A stretch of DNA of 64,000 nucleotides. Origin: Bryoerythrophyllum caledonicum (lineage: Eukaryota; Streptophyta; Bryopsida; Pottiales; Pottiaceae). The notes under the pieces were generated by a model that was given only the letters and a program-made list of their open reading frames with translations, was not told the DNA's origin and ran no database searches. The position numbers and the translations under genes were made by a program. Shown piece after piece: positions 9,201 to 17,742 of this stretch (its first letter is position 1; each line of letters opens with the position of its first letter). The stretch spans positions 16,570,028 to 16,634,027 of the forward strand of contig OZ020519.1 in NCBI GenBank assembly GCA_963971425.1. The letters are read 5' to 3'.

Positions 9201-12004
9201 ACACAAAATTCTTCGAAGAAAACACCGTACAAATAGACTCCCTCATAAACACTCTTGAAATCAATAGTCAATTAACACAAGCACAATGGCAAGAAGCATG
9301 CCACTCTCTAGACAAACTCATCAATAAAATCTCTGATACACTAGAACAAACTTGTAGAGCACACCCAATACCCCAAATGACAAACAGAACCTCTCAACAA
9401 GGCGGGTATCTACCCCGCAAACTTTCTAAAACTTGGAAACAACACTTAACCACATACCATACCATACGTAAAACCATTAGAATTGTAAAAAACAACCCTC
9501 AATGGCGTAACCACCCCATACACAACGAACTACTAAATATACAACACATCCAAATCCCTACCCCGCCGCCTCCGGACCTTCCCCACGATACATGGATAAA
9601 AGATATCGCGATAATTGCAAAAAATGCCAACATACAAGCCCGGAAAATAATCACAAAATACACAAAAGAAAACATTAAAAAAGCCTTCTCAAAATACAGA
9701 CAACTATACGAAATCAGCCCCAAAAAAATTAACAAAAAAGTCTTTAAAAACCTTGAATCCCCACCAATGGATTGTATCAAAGATCAATACAATAATATTC
9801 TAACTAGCCCCGAAGACATTGCGAATGAAATATTTAACCAACAAACAAAAACCAATAGACCAACAATACCAACATGTAATTACCAGCCACAACATACAAT
9901 AGAATGCACATGTGCAATACGCCAATACCCTTGGCACGACCTGGACGGATATACCCTTGACAAACGGGGCGAACCAGAAATTCCACTACATAAATACCTC
10001 AACAGAGCCACATACGACACATGCCTCCAAAATCTTGGAAATAATAAAGCCCCAGGCCCAGACCGCATACCAAACTCAATACTCAAAAACATGCCTCCAA
10101 GATTTCATAAACTACTATTCCTATTCTTTTCTCACTGCTATAAACAAAAACAAATACCAAATTCATGGAAAACAAGTGCAACAATTCTACTATACAAAAA
10201 AGGCGATCCATCCATGCTACCCACTCATAGACCAATTGCACTAGCTAACACAATATATAAGCTTTTTACCAGTACACTCACCCACATACTATCCTCATAC
10301 GGCGAAAAATTCAAAATCCTACATGATAGTCAAGAAGGATTTAGAGCGGAGAGAAGTACCGCACGGCAAATACAAACTATAATAGCCGCATTAGAAGACG
10401 CAAAATTTACTAACCAAGATATATACATACTATACGTGGACCTCAAAAATGCCTTTGGCTCAATTGATCATGCCAGACTTCTAGCAATAATGTCAGACCT
10501 AGGTTACCCAAATGAGGCAACTACACTTGTTGGAAACATCTATTCCCAATCATCTACTTGCTATATCGGCGAACACTTTGGGAAAACAAAACCTATACCC
10601 ATCCAAAGAGGAACTATACAAGGGGACACCCTCAGCCCATACCTATTTATTATATTTTTAGAACCACTACTTAGATGGCTAGAAAGAGGCAATAATGGAT
10701 ATACTTTCGGCACATCACAAGTCACAATAAACTCCGCCGCATACGCAGATGACCTAGCCACCATAACTAACAAAATCAAATCAATCCAAATACAACTCCA
10801 TAAAATCGATAGATATTGTAAATGGGCTGGCATGGATGTGGGAGTTCCAAAATGTGCCGCTACCGGATGCCCAAACAAATCTAAATTGAACCCTACCACT
10901 TTCAAAGCCCTAATGCAAACCTCTAACATCAACTACCGCAACCAACCAATCCCTATACTACACCAAAACGAACCATACATATACCTAGGTACAAATCTTG
11001 TTCCCTCACTAAAATGGAAAATCCAAATCCACACTACAACCACAAAGCTCATCAAACAATGTAAAGAACTAACAACATGCCCAGCCACCATGAAACAAAA
11101 AATAAAAATGGTTGATACCGTACTACGCCCAGGTGTGGCATACAGTTTCTACGGTGTACCATACTCTATGCCAGCTATCAAAAAACTTGATAAAAAAATA
11201 ATAGCCATACAAAAAACCATATGTGGATTACCAAAATGTATGTCAAACGCAATAACCCAACTACCACATAACCTATTTGGACTTGAAGCTTTCTCCCTCA
11301 AAAACGCATACCTCCGATGTATAGGCGAACAACTGCAAAATGCTCTAAACGATAAAAGAAGACTTGGAAAAATATATAATGGATTAACTCACTATGTCCT
11401 TGCCCAATATGGTGGCGCCGAAAACATACCGAGAATTAAAAAAAGTGACTGCATAAGTTCACCAATAACACGAACATTCTTCTTATTAAAACATATTGCT
11501 AAAGCCCACCTTAGAAGTACGCTCCCGAACTTCCTCACTAATCCTACAACACTAGAAATACTATGGCGCCAAGAAACATTAAATCATAACACACTCAATG
11601 CCCAACTATCCCAAAAGCTTCTACAAAAACTCCTCTCAAAAAATATTTTTGAACTAAACCAAATTACCTTACCTAACGGTACACACATCATGAACAATGA
11701 GGACTTCAAAACCTACCACTTCACCCCATCTAAACTAATAAAGAGTGCCCTAAGTATTGCTAAACAACTATTTTGCCACATAACATGCCCCACTATATGT
11801 CATACGCCTTGCAACATACACCCATACTCTCATACACTTAAAGATCCATTCATCACCCTCAACAATAACATCATCTCAAGAAATATTCCCACACCAACCA
11901 ATCCCCCTAACCCTCCACATACATACCACCCCCGCCCCCCAACATACATACCACCCCCGCCCCCCAACATACATCCCCAAAAACCCTACCACATACCCCA
12001 TTAA
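6287..12004 (+). CDS. LINE ORF2, main part: 2A x2, APE endonuclease, reverse transcriptase
   Basis: 1905 codons from an ATG at 6287; the same frame is open upstream to 6242. Residues 1-280 are low-complexity. Two 2A motifs lie at residues 292-299 and 462-469. The APE endonuclease spans about residues 685-945: TWNASSLN, the catalytic Glu in IQETKL, GRGGLLTLIH, CGDFNRN and NSDHSPVQL are all present. The reverse transcriptase spans about 1230-1600: NKAPGPDRIPNSIL, the catalytic Asp in YVDLKNAFGSIDH, GTIQGDTLSPYLF, and YADD (10742-10753). Together these enzymes nick the target and prime reverse transcription from it. The frame ends in a proline-rich tract where a 25-bp tandem duplication shifts it; coding continues in another frame at 12003. 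Apart from that shift the catalytic residues look intact. Confidence 0.9.
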   Translation: MNSNIKIDIYKDEKRLRLKSTNLLRGCLIIKIDGWIHVSLAGWVPKAPKIELLKIETLKIEILMTVRIYTNLIEININIFFLYTDTYLYNYLYNGMYTYTYTVAYTNTNTDTYTNTNMNFGTYTDTYTVAYTNINTDTYTNTNMNFGTYTDTYIVAYTNTNTDTYTNTNMNFGTYTSTYQNTNTIKDTDSNTETKTVVYTNTNIRINNNTKTNKNTYTHTKTTTHHQHNTYREERRSPKKAGVNRNTYIYIHTYKNKYTQSKKHQSHIQKQKNFKQNKKPIYYKLLILIGGDIETNPGPMPYVLKRHPTSHKKNAKTYFIPNTNTNTKTNNCTNHKVYNNTAYEKKDLKTNLKTNTNPHTNSLKHKSYIYTRTKTTKIKYNQSYMHPYTTKTKTTTKNTWTKNKLTTKTTTPTIKINKPTTHTQNTNIHLPPNQQAINNTTKPLKYTTKHINHKLLLLLGGDIETNPGPMPNILKRHPSSHKKNAKIYFIPNTIKLQPEYEQIAKPFAPLLKNTHTLHHIHNTSHPNIAHYVQQKNTHPPPHILYALIITTHPNIDECNQLLNPQNLNTITWTNTLLQTLLTLQNPPERHIYTPHPYTEFLVDNQNIINHENSIHKRLYDFLHSQDIPPSNDIIKLKFPYLPNNLINESLKCLDPIPEYTHPPPPLPYIPPQNQNQNIRPNQENTYIITWNASSLNTALPSLQTLVANTDTPPAIIVIQETKLTATKSTKYIQNIFQDYKLIFNNTHALTRCIQLRRPYTSGRGGLLTLIHKKYTFPGNINKIPTPMHISPYIQIIKITNHPLQSWLIFHMYMPSHPEDTRFLLDIQNTMTTHINNHPNHTYLLCGDFNRNIALIGRQNGNHHTPPENIDYQWHRFTENLNFTYINTDTQFSRQGGYNYSDWSLIDGFYINTNNNTQYTSTTNKDIILNSDHSPVQLHIPNNTLISRTPTIPNKDTIRILNPIPKTNIEKFNTKFFEENTVQIDSLINTLEINSQLTQAQWQEACHSLDKLINKISDTLEQTCRAHPIPQMTNRTSQQGGYLPRKLSKTWKQHLTTYHTIRKTIRIVKNNPQWRNHPIHNELLNIQHIQIPTPPPPDLPHDTWIKDIAIIAKNANIQARKIITKYTKENIKKAFSKYRQLYEISPKKINKKVFKNLESPPMDCIKDQYNNILTSPEDIANEIFNQQTKTNRPTIPTCNYQPQHTIECTCAIRQYPWHDLDGYTLDKRGEPEIPLHKYLNRATYDTCLQNLGNNKAPGPDRIPNSILKNMPPRFHKLLFLFFSHCYKQKQIPNSWKTSATILLYKKGDPSMLPTHRPIALANTIYKLFTSTLTHILSSYGEKFKILHDSQEGFRAERSTARQIQTIIAALEDAKFTNQDIYILYVDLKNAFGSIDHARLLAIMSDLGYPNEATTLVGNIYSQSSTCYIGEHFGKTKPIPIQRGTIQGDTLSPYLFIIFLEPLLRWLERGNNGYTFGTSQVTINSAAYADDLATITNKIKSIQIQLHKIDRYCKWAGMDVGVPKCAATGCPNKSKLNPTTFKALMQTSNINYRNQPIPILHQNEPYIYLGTNLVPSLKWKIQIHTTTTKLIKQCKELTTCPATMKQKIKMVDTVLRPGVAYSFYGVPYSMPAIKKLDKKIIAIQKTICGLPKCMSNAITQLPHNLFGLEAFSLKNAYLRCIGEQLQNALNDKRRLGKIYNGLTHYVLAQYGGAENIPRIKKSDCISSPITRTFFLLKHIAKAHLRSTLPNFLTNPTTLEILWRQETLNHNTLNAQLSQKLLQKLLSKNIFELNQITLPNGTHIMNNEDFKTYHFTPSKLIKSALSIAKQLFCHITCPTICHTPCNIHPYSHTLKDPFITLNNNIISRNIPTPTNPPNPPHTYHPRPPTYIPPPPPNIHPQKPYHIPH
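6563..6830 (+). repeat. 78-bp tandem repeats encoding Thr/Tyr/Asn-rich units
   Basis: AATTTTGG recurs at 6641, 6719 and 6797, a 78-bp (26-codon) period. The units encode AYTNTNTDTYTNTNMNFGTY. A similar but less regular Thr/Tyr region lies at 4130-4400. Confidence 0.85.
7160..7183 (+). other. 2A ribosome-skipping motif, copy 1
   Basis: The frame reads LLILIGGDIETNPGP followed by MPYVL, matching the 2A consensus D-(V/I)-E-x-N-P-G-P with a hydrophobic run before it. 2A peptides make the ribosome skip the Gly-Pro bond. They are known in picornaviruses and in some APE-type non-LTR retrotransposons. Activity here is inferred from the motif. Confidence 0.85.
7670..7693 (+). other. 2A ribosome-skipping motif, copy 2
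   Basis: The frame reads LLLLLGGDIETNPGP followed by MPNIL, 510 bp (170 codons) after copy 1. About 30 residues after each motif are also shared (KRHPxSHKKNAKxYFIPNT), so the motif was duplicated with its downstream module. Synonymous differences between the copies show that the duplication is not brand new. Confidence 0.85.
11919..11968 (+). repeat. 25-bp tandem duplication that shifts the LINE ORF2 frame
   Basis: Two identical 25-bp units (11919-11943 and 11944-11968) lie in the proline-rich linker after the reverse transcriptase. 25 is not a multiple of three, and removing one unit arithmetically brings the frame before it (2) into line with the frame after it (3). Confidence 0.85.
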
Positions 12005-14747
12005 TAATATCATAAACCATAAACATATCCAACACACAGAGACAAATAACATACAAAATACCTATACAAAATATCTATGCCAATGGCAACACAATGATAA
12101 TACATACAATAAATGGCTCCCCCAAAGAGACCTTTTTCCACGGCATGACACCAATACCTCCACACATAACACTGAAAAGTTAAAACAATACTACCAAAAG
12201 ACCCAAAACAAAATATACTCAGATATCATCCTTGCCCACCATCCACAAGAACAATCCTCAGACTCAAGGTCCGTAACGCCACCCATAATTATCCCACTCT
12301 TAAACATCTACACTACAGAATGCAACCCCAAAAATGATATCCTTACATCCTCAAACACAATTCAAATAGATAACAATCAAGCACATCTATACGAAGAAAA
12401 CGGCCGACATTTACACACCATACCCATTACCCGGCTTCAATGGTTATGGAACCAATATCATACAAAATTACAAACCCCTACAAACATTGAACCTACAACC
12501 CAACCCTTTGAAACCGAAATAATATGGCTTTACCAAAGATATAAATATCGAATACCAAAAACTGACCCCCTCAAAAATGCACAATACACAATACCCACCC
12601 CCATTTTAGACTCACTCATATCATCCTTTAACATCGAACACTCATACTTCTCCTCCCCGATCACATGTCCTACCAAACTAAATAAATTCTACTCACCGTA
12701 CGAAAGAGACAAAATATTTGGATCCCTAGGCAAGGCCTTTGAACACAAATGGATCGGAAATGGAATAGCTCACCCCCACAACGAGGAAGACATAGAACAA
12801 GCCATACATTGGGCTAGACTTGCCGCCAAACACGATCCAAATAACACAAAAACAATCATCGTCACACCGAACAACAATTGGTACCAAAACAACAACCAAC
12901 ATTCAAACCCATTCCCAGATTCCCACATCATTGCATTATTCGAAGCAGACACAATACCATACGAAGAACCTAATATCCCACCCGAGCTAAAAAAACCCCG
13001 AATAGAGCCATCTACATTACAAATACTATGCGTCCATCATCAAAATCAAAACCTGGGCTCCCTAGAACAACTTGCGGAACTTACCTCCATAACAGACAAT
13101 CTAGACATACAACGACCATACACAAAACCGGCCCCACCAACACCCATACAAACCCCCGTAAACAAAAGTAAAAAATGGTCAAATTTAAACTATGACAACA
13201 GCACATTAAACTACTCCGTCATACCTCCCCCTCTCCCAGACTACCCAACTCATACCACACCAAAATTTAACCCCGCATACAGTTATTACACCGACGGCTC
13301 TTTTAAACCACCGGAACAAATTAGCCCGGGCTCTTGGCGCAGAGAAAAAGCTGGCTATGGCATATATAATTCTACCAAAGAAATCAAACTAGCCAAAAGA
13401 CTCCATGGACTACAAAACATCCTCAGAGCTGAACTCATGGCCATTCACAAAACACTACAAATCATCACAACAAAATACAAAAATGAACCTGCACATATAT
13501 TCACCGATTGTATAAATGCACTCTACCTACTAAACACTCAAATAACACACCCAACCCTTCACAACAGTCACCCCGACCAAACCATACTAACATCAATGGT
13601 ACAAATGTTACAAAAACGTACACAAATCACAACCCTTCACAAAGTCAGAGCCCATGCCAACATTGATGGCAACGAACAAGCAGACAAACTTGCAAAAGAA
13701 GGCCGAGAAAAAACACACAAAAACGCCAAAGACCCTCACGAACATGCTCATGCCACCCCATACTACTTTCAAAAAGAAGATTGGCCTTCCAAAGAAGATA
13801 CCCCCGACAAAGGCCCAATTAGATTTCTGGGCAAATATCTCAAAAAACAAGACCTCTACAACAACCTGGATACAATCTCAGAAAATATCCCTAACATAGA
13901 AAAATGGACTAACAATAACGACATAGACAATGAACTCTCTACAAACTTTTGGAAAAACCCCATCATCTCAGACTCACAAATAACGTGCCTCATCAAATTC
14001 CGTACGGGTCAGTACATGGAAAACGCTCGCAAACAACTCTTCTTTGGAATAGAAAGATTCCCATCCATAACATGCCCCATATGCCCCTCAACGGACCCCG
14101 ACACATGGCTACATGTGCTACTCAAATGCCAAAACCACCACATACACTCTCTAATTGTTAAAAGACATAACAAAGCGGTATGGGAAGTCCGAAAACTACT
14201 CACCTCCTACAATAAATCGAGATGTTTCATACTTATGAACGCCGGCACTTTTAATAGCAATCCACAAGAAAACACGGTCCCCCCATGGCTACTTCCATGC
14301 TCATGTATGACCCAAAGATGTCATTGCAACGCTAGGCTCAAACCGGACATTCTTTGTGTCAAAGGTTTACCATACAACGACCCACCACCCGAGAACATCA
14401 ACCAAGACTACACCATTCAATTCATCGAATTTACATATTGCAACGATAGATTCTCCCCGGAAACAATACAAAACAAAATAGATAAATACCAACCCCTCAT
14501 AGACGACATCATTGCCCTCGGCTGGAATGTGGACCCCCTTATTGTTATCACATCCGGCGCTCGTGCCACCACCTTTATCCCATCTATGAAAACTCTCGAA
14601 GATACCTTCAAGATACCCATTGATACAATTAAAACTACCTTTAAAAATATCAACACCATCGCTATTCAACATGCCATGTCTATTTTACTGCATAAACGCA
14701 AAATCGAAAACAACCAAGTCCTCCCTGATAGGCAAGACCCCCCTTAG
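12003..14747 (+). CDS. LINE ORF2, C-terminal part: middle domain, RNase H, CCHC and RLE-like block
   Basis: About 914 codons, open without a stop, in the frame shifted from the upstream part. Residues about 150-340 form an unrecognised domain (GSLGKAFEHKWIGNGIAHPH, then IIVTPNNNWY) that is conserved in the second LINE copy. RNase H follows at 13284-13720: the Asp of YTDGS, Glu of RAELMA, Asp of FTDCINAL and the HANIDGNEQADKLA block are present. RNase H removes the RNA strand of the hybrid. A C-x2-C-x9-H-x4-C finger lies at about 14070-14130 (CPICPSTDPDTWLHVLLKC). After it come KPDILCV, IQFIEFTY and NKIDKYQPLI, in the order and spacing of the R2-type restriction-like endonuclease (PD...E/D...K..KY). 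The RLE call is inference from motifs. The stop is TAG at 14745-14747. Confidence 0.85.
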   Translation, partial: NNIINHKHIQHTETNNIQNTYTKYLCQWQHNDNTYNKWLPQRDLFPRHDTNTSTHNTEKLKQYYQKTQNKIYSDIILAHHPQEQSSDSRSVTPPIIIPLLNIYTTECNPKNDILTSSNTIQIDNNQAHLYEENGRHLHTIPITRLQWLWNQYHTKLQTPTNIEPTTQPFETEIIWLYQRYKYRIPKTDPLKNAQYTIPTPILDSLISSFNIEHSYFSSPITCPTKLNKFYSPYERDKIFGSLGKAFEHKWIGNGIAHPHNEEDIEQAIHWARLAAKHDPNNTKTIIVTPNNNWYQNNNQHSNPFPDSHIIALFEADTIPYEEPNIPPELKKPRIEPSTLQILCVHHQNQNLGSLEQLAELTSITDNLDIQRPYTKPAPPTPIQTPVNKSKKWSNLNYDNSTLNYSVIPPPLPDYPTHTTPKFNPAYSYYTDGSFKPPEQISPGSWRREKAGYGIYNSTKEIKLAKRLHGLQNILRAELMAIHKTLQIITTKYKNEPAHIFTDCINALYLLNTQITHPTLHNSHPDQTILTSMVQMLQKRTQITTLHKVRAHANIDGNEQADKLAKEGREKTHKNAKDPHEHAHATPYYFQKEDWPSKEDTPDKGPIRFLGKYLKKQDLYNNLDTISENIPNIEKWTNNNDIDNELSTNFWKNPIISDSQITCLIKFRTGQYMENARKQLFFGIERFPSITCPICPSTDPDTWLHVLLKCQNHHIHSLIVKRHNKAVWEVRKLLTSYNKSRCFILMNAGTFNSNPQENTVPPWLLPCSCMTQRCHCNARLKPDILCVKGLPYNDPPPENINQDYTIQFIEFTYCNDRFSPETIQNKIDKYQPLIDDIIALGWNVDPLIVITSGARATTFIPSMKTLEDTFKIPIDTIKTTFKNINTIAIQHAMSILLHKRKIENNQVLPDRQDPP

Positions 14748-14960
14748 GAACTTCGCCACTCTGTCTCTTCCTGATTGGCTGCCTGTTTGGTTTTGTTTTT
14801 TGTTGTTTAGTTAGTTTGGTCGTGGTTGGTCGTTATTGGTTGGTTTCTGGCTACTCGTTACATAGTGTCTACCCTCGAAAGGGGGAAGTAGTTCCAGTTC
14901 GCTAATTCCTTGTCCGGTGGGCATGGTCTTAGCAATGGAACGAACGGACACTTTATTCAC

Positions 14961-14983
14961 GCCGGTTCCCTTCGGGAACCGGC
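14961..14983 (+). other. Perfect hairpin at LINE 3' end
   Basis: GCCGGTTCCC and GGGAACCGGC form a perfect 10-bp stem around a TTC loop, directly before the (TTC)n tail. 3' stem-loops are recognised by the reverse transcriptase in several LINE families, so it may be the template-recognition element. The second copy at 31294 does not preserve this stem. Confidence 0.6.
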
Positions 14984-15050
14984 GTTCTTCTTCTTCTTCT
15001 TCTTCTTCTTCTTCTTCTTCTTCTTCTTCTTCTTCTTCTTCTTCTTCTTG
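14984..15050 (+). repeat. (TTC)n tail of the LINE
   Basis: About 21 TTC units close the element, in place of a poly(A) tail. The minus-strand copy ends in the same tail, four units long, at 31294-31305. Confidence 0.9.
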
Positions 15051-15470
15051 GTTGTTGAACGTAATTTTGGCATTTTAAAGGGAAGATGGAGGATATTATT
15101 GAAGAGGATTGATATGCCGCTTAGAAACATTCCGGATATTGTTACAACTTGCATATGTCTGAATAATTTATGCATTATACATGAAGAGGAATTTGATTTG
15201 AATTGGATAGAAATTGTTGAATAAGATATGACAAAGGCTAGAACAAAAGCATTTGGTGTATTGAAGAATGCAGATATGTTCCATGCACTTGAAGTAAGCA
15301 TATTTGAAATGAGAAGCATCCAAAAAAAAGTAGTGCAAGTAGAATTCATCAATCTTGTGGAAAATGACACAACAAACTTAATGTTGGCCACAAACTTAAT
15401 GTGGTGGCCAAAATGTTGGCCAAAAACTATTATATGGACCATCTTGAGAAAACATCGAAGGTAACATTTC
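15051..15470 (+). pseudogene. Harbinger transposase, C-terminal fragment
   Basis: The frame reads VVERNFGILKGRWRILLKR, the block that carries the third catalytic acid (Glu at 15057-15059) of PIF/Harbinger DDE transposases, then LRNIPDIVTTCICLNNLCI. A stop at about 15222 is followed by further related sequence. The N-terminal two thirds are missing because the LINE sits directly in front of VVE. It is not functional alone. Confidence 0.8.
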
Positions 15471-15500
15471 TTGTAAACTCTCCTTATGACATAGAAAAAA

Positions 15501-16410
15501 CTAGAGTTTGTCAATGAGACGATCCATTTGGAAATCTACCTTTTGAAGCAATTTGTTGGTTTCGTTGAAATGCTCCAACATCGCTGCTCCATTGTGTACC
15601 ATTTTTCCAAAATAATGCAGAGCTTGATCTTGGAATTTGGCCTTTCTTGGAGGTGGTGAAGATTTAGGTTGGAAGGCTTGATTATGTGGTAAATCTTGAG
15701 ATTCATCACAAGCCACATTTGCACTATCATCTTGTATACCACCATCTACATTGTCCATTGTAGTTGTACTCACATGTTTCATAATAGATTCTACTTGATG
15801 CCACCATTGATCTAAGGAATCATAGAAGTTACATTCATGTCTGTCGTTCCCCGAGATTGAATTAGCAAGCTTGTAAGACTTGAAAATGGTCTCAAACTTC
15901 TTCCAGCATGCTTCAAGAGTGCGGGAAAATTCAAGAATTGTGGCAAAAATTTGTGCTTGAAGTACAATCCATGCATCCACCTATAAAAATGTAGCATGTT
16001 GTTGGAAAGATAATTGTTTTTATATGTTAAATGCACATTAAAAATGGACATTCCCAAATCAATACAAAATTACAAGCACTAAAATGATTTCCAAAATTAT
16101 AATACTTGTAATCATTCAGAAAATTTAGTCAAAATGAAAGAAGAGCATACCTTGTTTTTTTAGCAATCTTATGAAATTCCCCATGTATTTCACCTCAAAT
16201 TGCAATAAGCTGCTCGACGTCACTGTCCAGCCAATACTTCTTCCTCAACCTTCATTGTTTTGGCTCTCTTCTTGATGGGAGTCTTCCTCTTTGAAGGTCC
16301 ATCTCTTCCCTTCTTTTCGGGTTCAACAATCTGACAATCTTCATGTTCATCTACTTCCTTCCCTCCAATATCCGAATTGTTCTCACATGGTTCACTTTTG
16401 CCAATCAAAG
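15501..16410 (-). pseudogene. Harbinger-associated Myb/trihelix-like DNA-binding protein
   Basis: The minus strand holds at least two coding pieces. The downstream one (15501-15980) reads RTLEACWKKFETIFKSYKLA...ECNFYDSLDQWWHQVE, matching the last helices of a Myb/trihelix domain. It continues to a C-terminal region (HFNETNKLLQKVDFQMDRL) that may be a coiled coil. The upstream piece (16220-16408) is acidic, then basic (KRKTPIKKRAKTMK), like a nuclear-localising linker. In PIF/Harbinger this protein helps bind the ends and import the transposase. It is convergent with the transposase, as in element 2. Introns probably separate the pieces; the start is not resolved. Confidence 0.55.
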
Positions 16411-16739
16411 TTGTACTGGTTGTTGAAGAATGTTGAATGTATGTCCTGAAGGCACTCTCACTTCAAATTGCACGACTGAAAAAATTCTTACTATCGACAT
16501 ATTCTTCTTCTTGGCTACAGGTGAACGGTATTTGCGAGAAACAATCATCTCTAAGGAGAAAAAAACAAATAGTGAATTTCTTTCTGAAACAGAAGCTCCA
16601 CAATCATGTAAGTGACAATTTAAAAACAACTGAAAATTCAACAGATTAGTCTATGTAAAAAACTGACAGTCAACCTCAAAAGCACAACATGGATCAAAAT
16701 GCAAGAACCTTAATGGCAAGAAAAGTTGCAAGAAATCCA

Positions 16740-17200
16740 TCTAAGGCTGAACCTCCTTGTATAAAATTGCACATCAGTCACTCAAAATCCATTGGATTCA
16801 TTTGAAATTTACACCACTAAAACTAGGCACAAATGTGTGACTTTCACGATAGAATTATTGAAGATGGACCTTGCATCACAAAGATACAACAGGTCAAAGT
16901 TGCAGCCATAAGAACTCACCCAAAACCTTTTTGCAGTAAATTGCACGTCAGTCACTTGAAACGCATTGAATTGATTCCAAATTTGAACCCCTAAAATTAG
17001 ACACAAATGTGCAACTTTCACAACAAAAATGATTGAAGATGGACCTTGCATCACAATGATAATGCACGCCAAAGTTAGAGCTTTAAAAACTCACCCTAAA
17101 ACTTCTGTGGCTGAACGTCCTTGCACTATAATGCAAATTAGTCATTCAATGTGTATCAAAATGATTTGAAATTTGAACCACATGAATTAGAAAAAAATGT
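16740..17200 (+). repeat. About 176-bp degenerate tandem repeats in Harbinger 1
   Basis: GAAGATGGACCTTGCATCAC recurs 176 bp apart (about 16859 and 17035) within longer similar units that each include a block ending CTCACCC-AAAACxT. A third, weaker unit follows. Confidence 0.65.
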
Positions 17201-17742
17201 GCAACTTATCCAACAATTTTTTTTAAAATGGGCACTCACAGAAAAAGAAACAAGAACTTGAATTTCACTATAATCCAAAAAAATCAATTTTTTTGGTCAA
17301 ACATCAAACTAACTATCTATGCATACAGATTAGGAAACTGACCAAGAGCGCTTTGGAAAATGAAGACCTTTGTAGAGTAGTGCAAAACCAAAGAGAAACA
17401 CCTCCATGATTATGCAAATCATAAGAGGAAGAACTCTAATGGCAGTGCTATTTGGAAGGGGAAATTTTAATGAAAATTGCTCGTTTCCGGTTTGGTTACT
17501 TGTCCGGGGGGTTAAGGCCGGACAAGAAACTAGTCCACCGGAGAAGAACTCTTCAAAAAAGTCTTGCCACATAGGCGCCCATGTCATTTTTATATCCATG
17601 CTAGAAGTTCTCCACCGGTCAAGTCTTGGCTGTAGTGTAAACCCAATCTGGTAAAGAACAAATTTTTCTCCAATCATATTGTTCCATTTCCTTTGAATTC
17701 TTGACCAGTGAACTTCTCCTCGGTAGTGTAAAGCGGCCCCAA

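Larger units (their letters stand above)
1..15050 (+). mobile_element. Giant non-LTR retrotransposon (LINE), Dualen/RandI-like, left end outside window
   Basis: In order the element has an upstream open frame (84-2051), ORF1 (2052-3674), a very long ORF2 (3671-14747, broken by two stops and one frameshift), a short 3' UTR, a perfect hairpin and a (TTC)n tail ending at about 15050. ORF2 carries two 2A motifs, an APE-type endonuclease, a YADD reverse transcriptase, RNase H and a C-terminal CCHC finger with an RLE-like block. APE plus RLE in one element is the known hallmark of the Dualen/RandI clade; the placement here is by motif reading only. The right end lies inside a Harbinger transposase just before its VVERNFGILKGRW block. 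No Harbinger sequence is seen at position 1, so the element probably extends left of the window and exceeds 15 kb, against a usual 5-8 kb for LINEs. A 5'-truncated relative lies at 31294-34191 on the minus strand. Confidence 0.9.
15051..17742 (+). mobile_element. PIF/Harbinger element 1, 5' part displaced by the LINE
   Basis: It holds the C-terminal end of a Harbinger transposase on the + strand and a convergent Myb/trihelix-like protein gene on the - strand, the usual two-gene set of PIF/Harbinger. A likely right terminus is TAGTGTAAAGCGGCCCC (17726-17742), which resembles the inverted GGGGCGCTTTACACTA start of the Harbinger elements at 27796 and 39531. No TAA is visible beside it, so the right boundary is uncertain. 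Confidence 0.6.

Noticed and set aside
14960-15050. (TTC)n as an independent microsatellite
   Set aside because: The other LINE copy ends in the same repeat at the same position, so it is the element's own tail.
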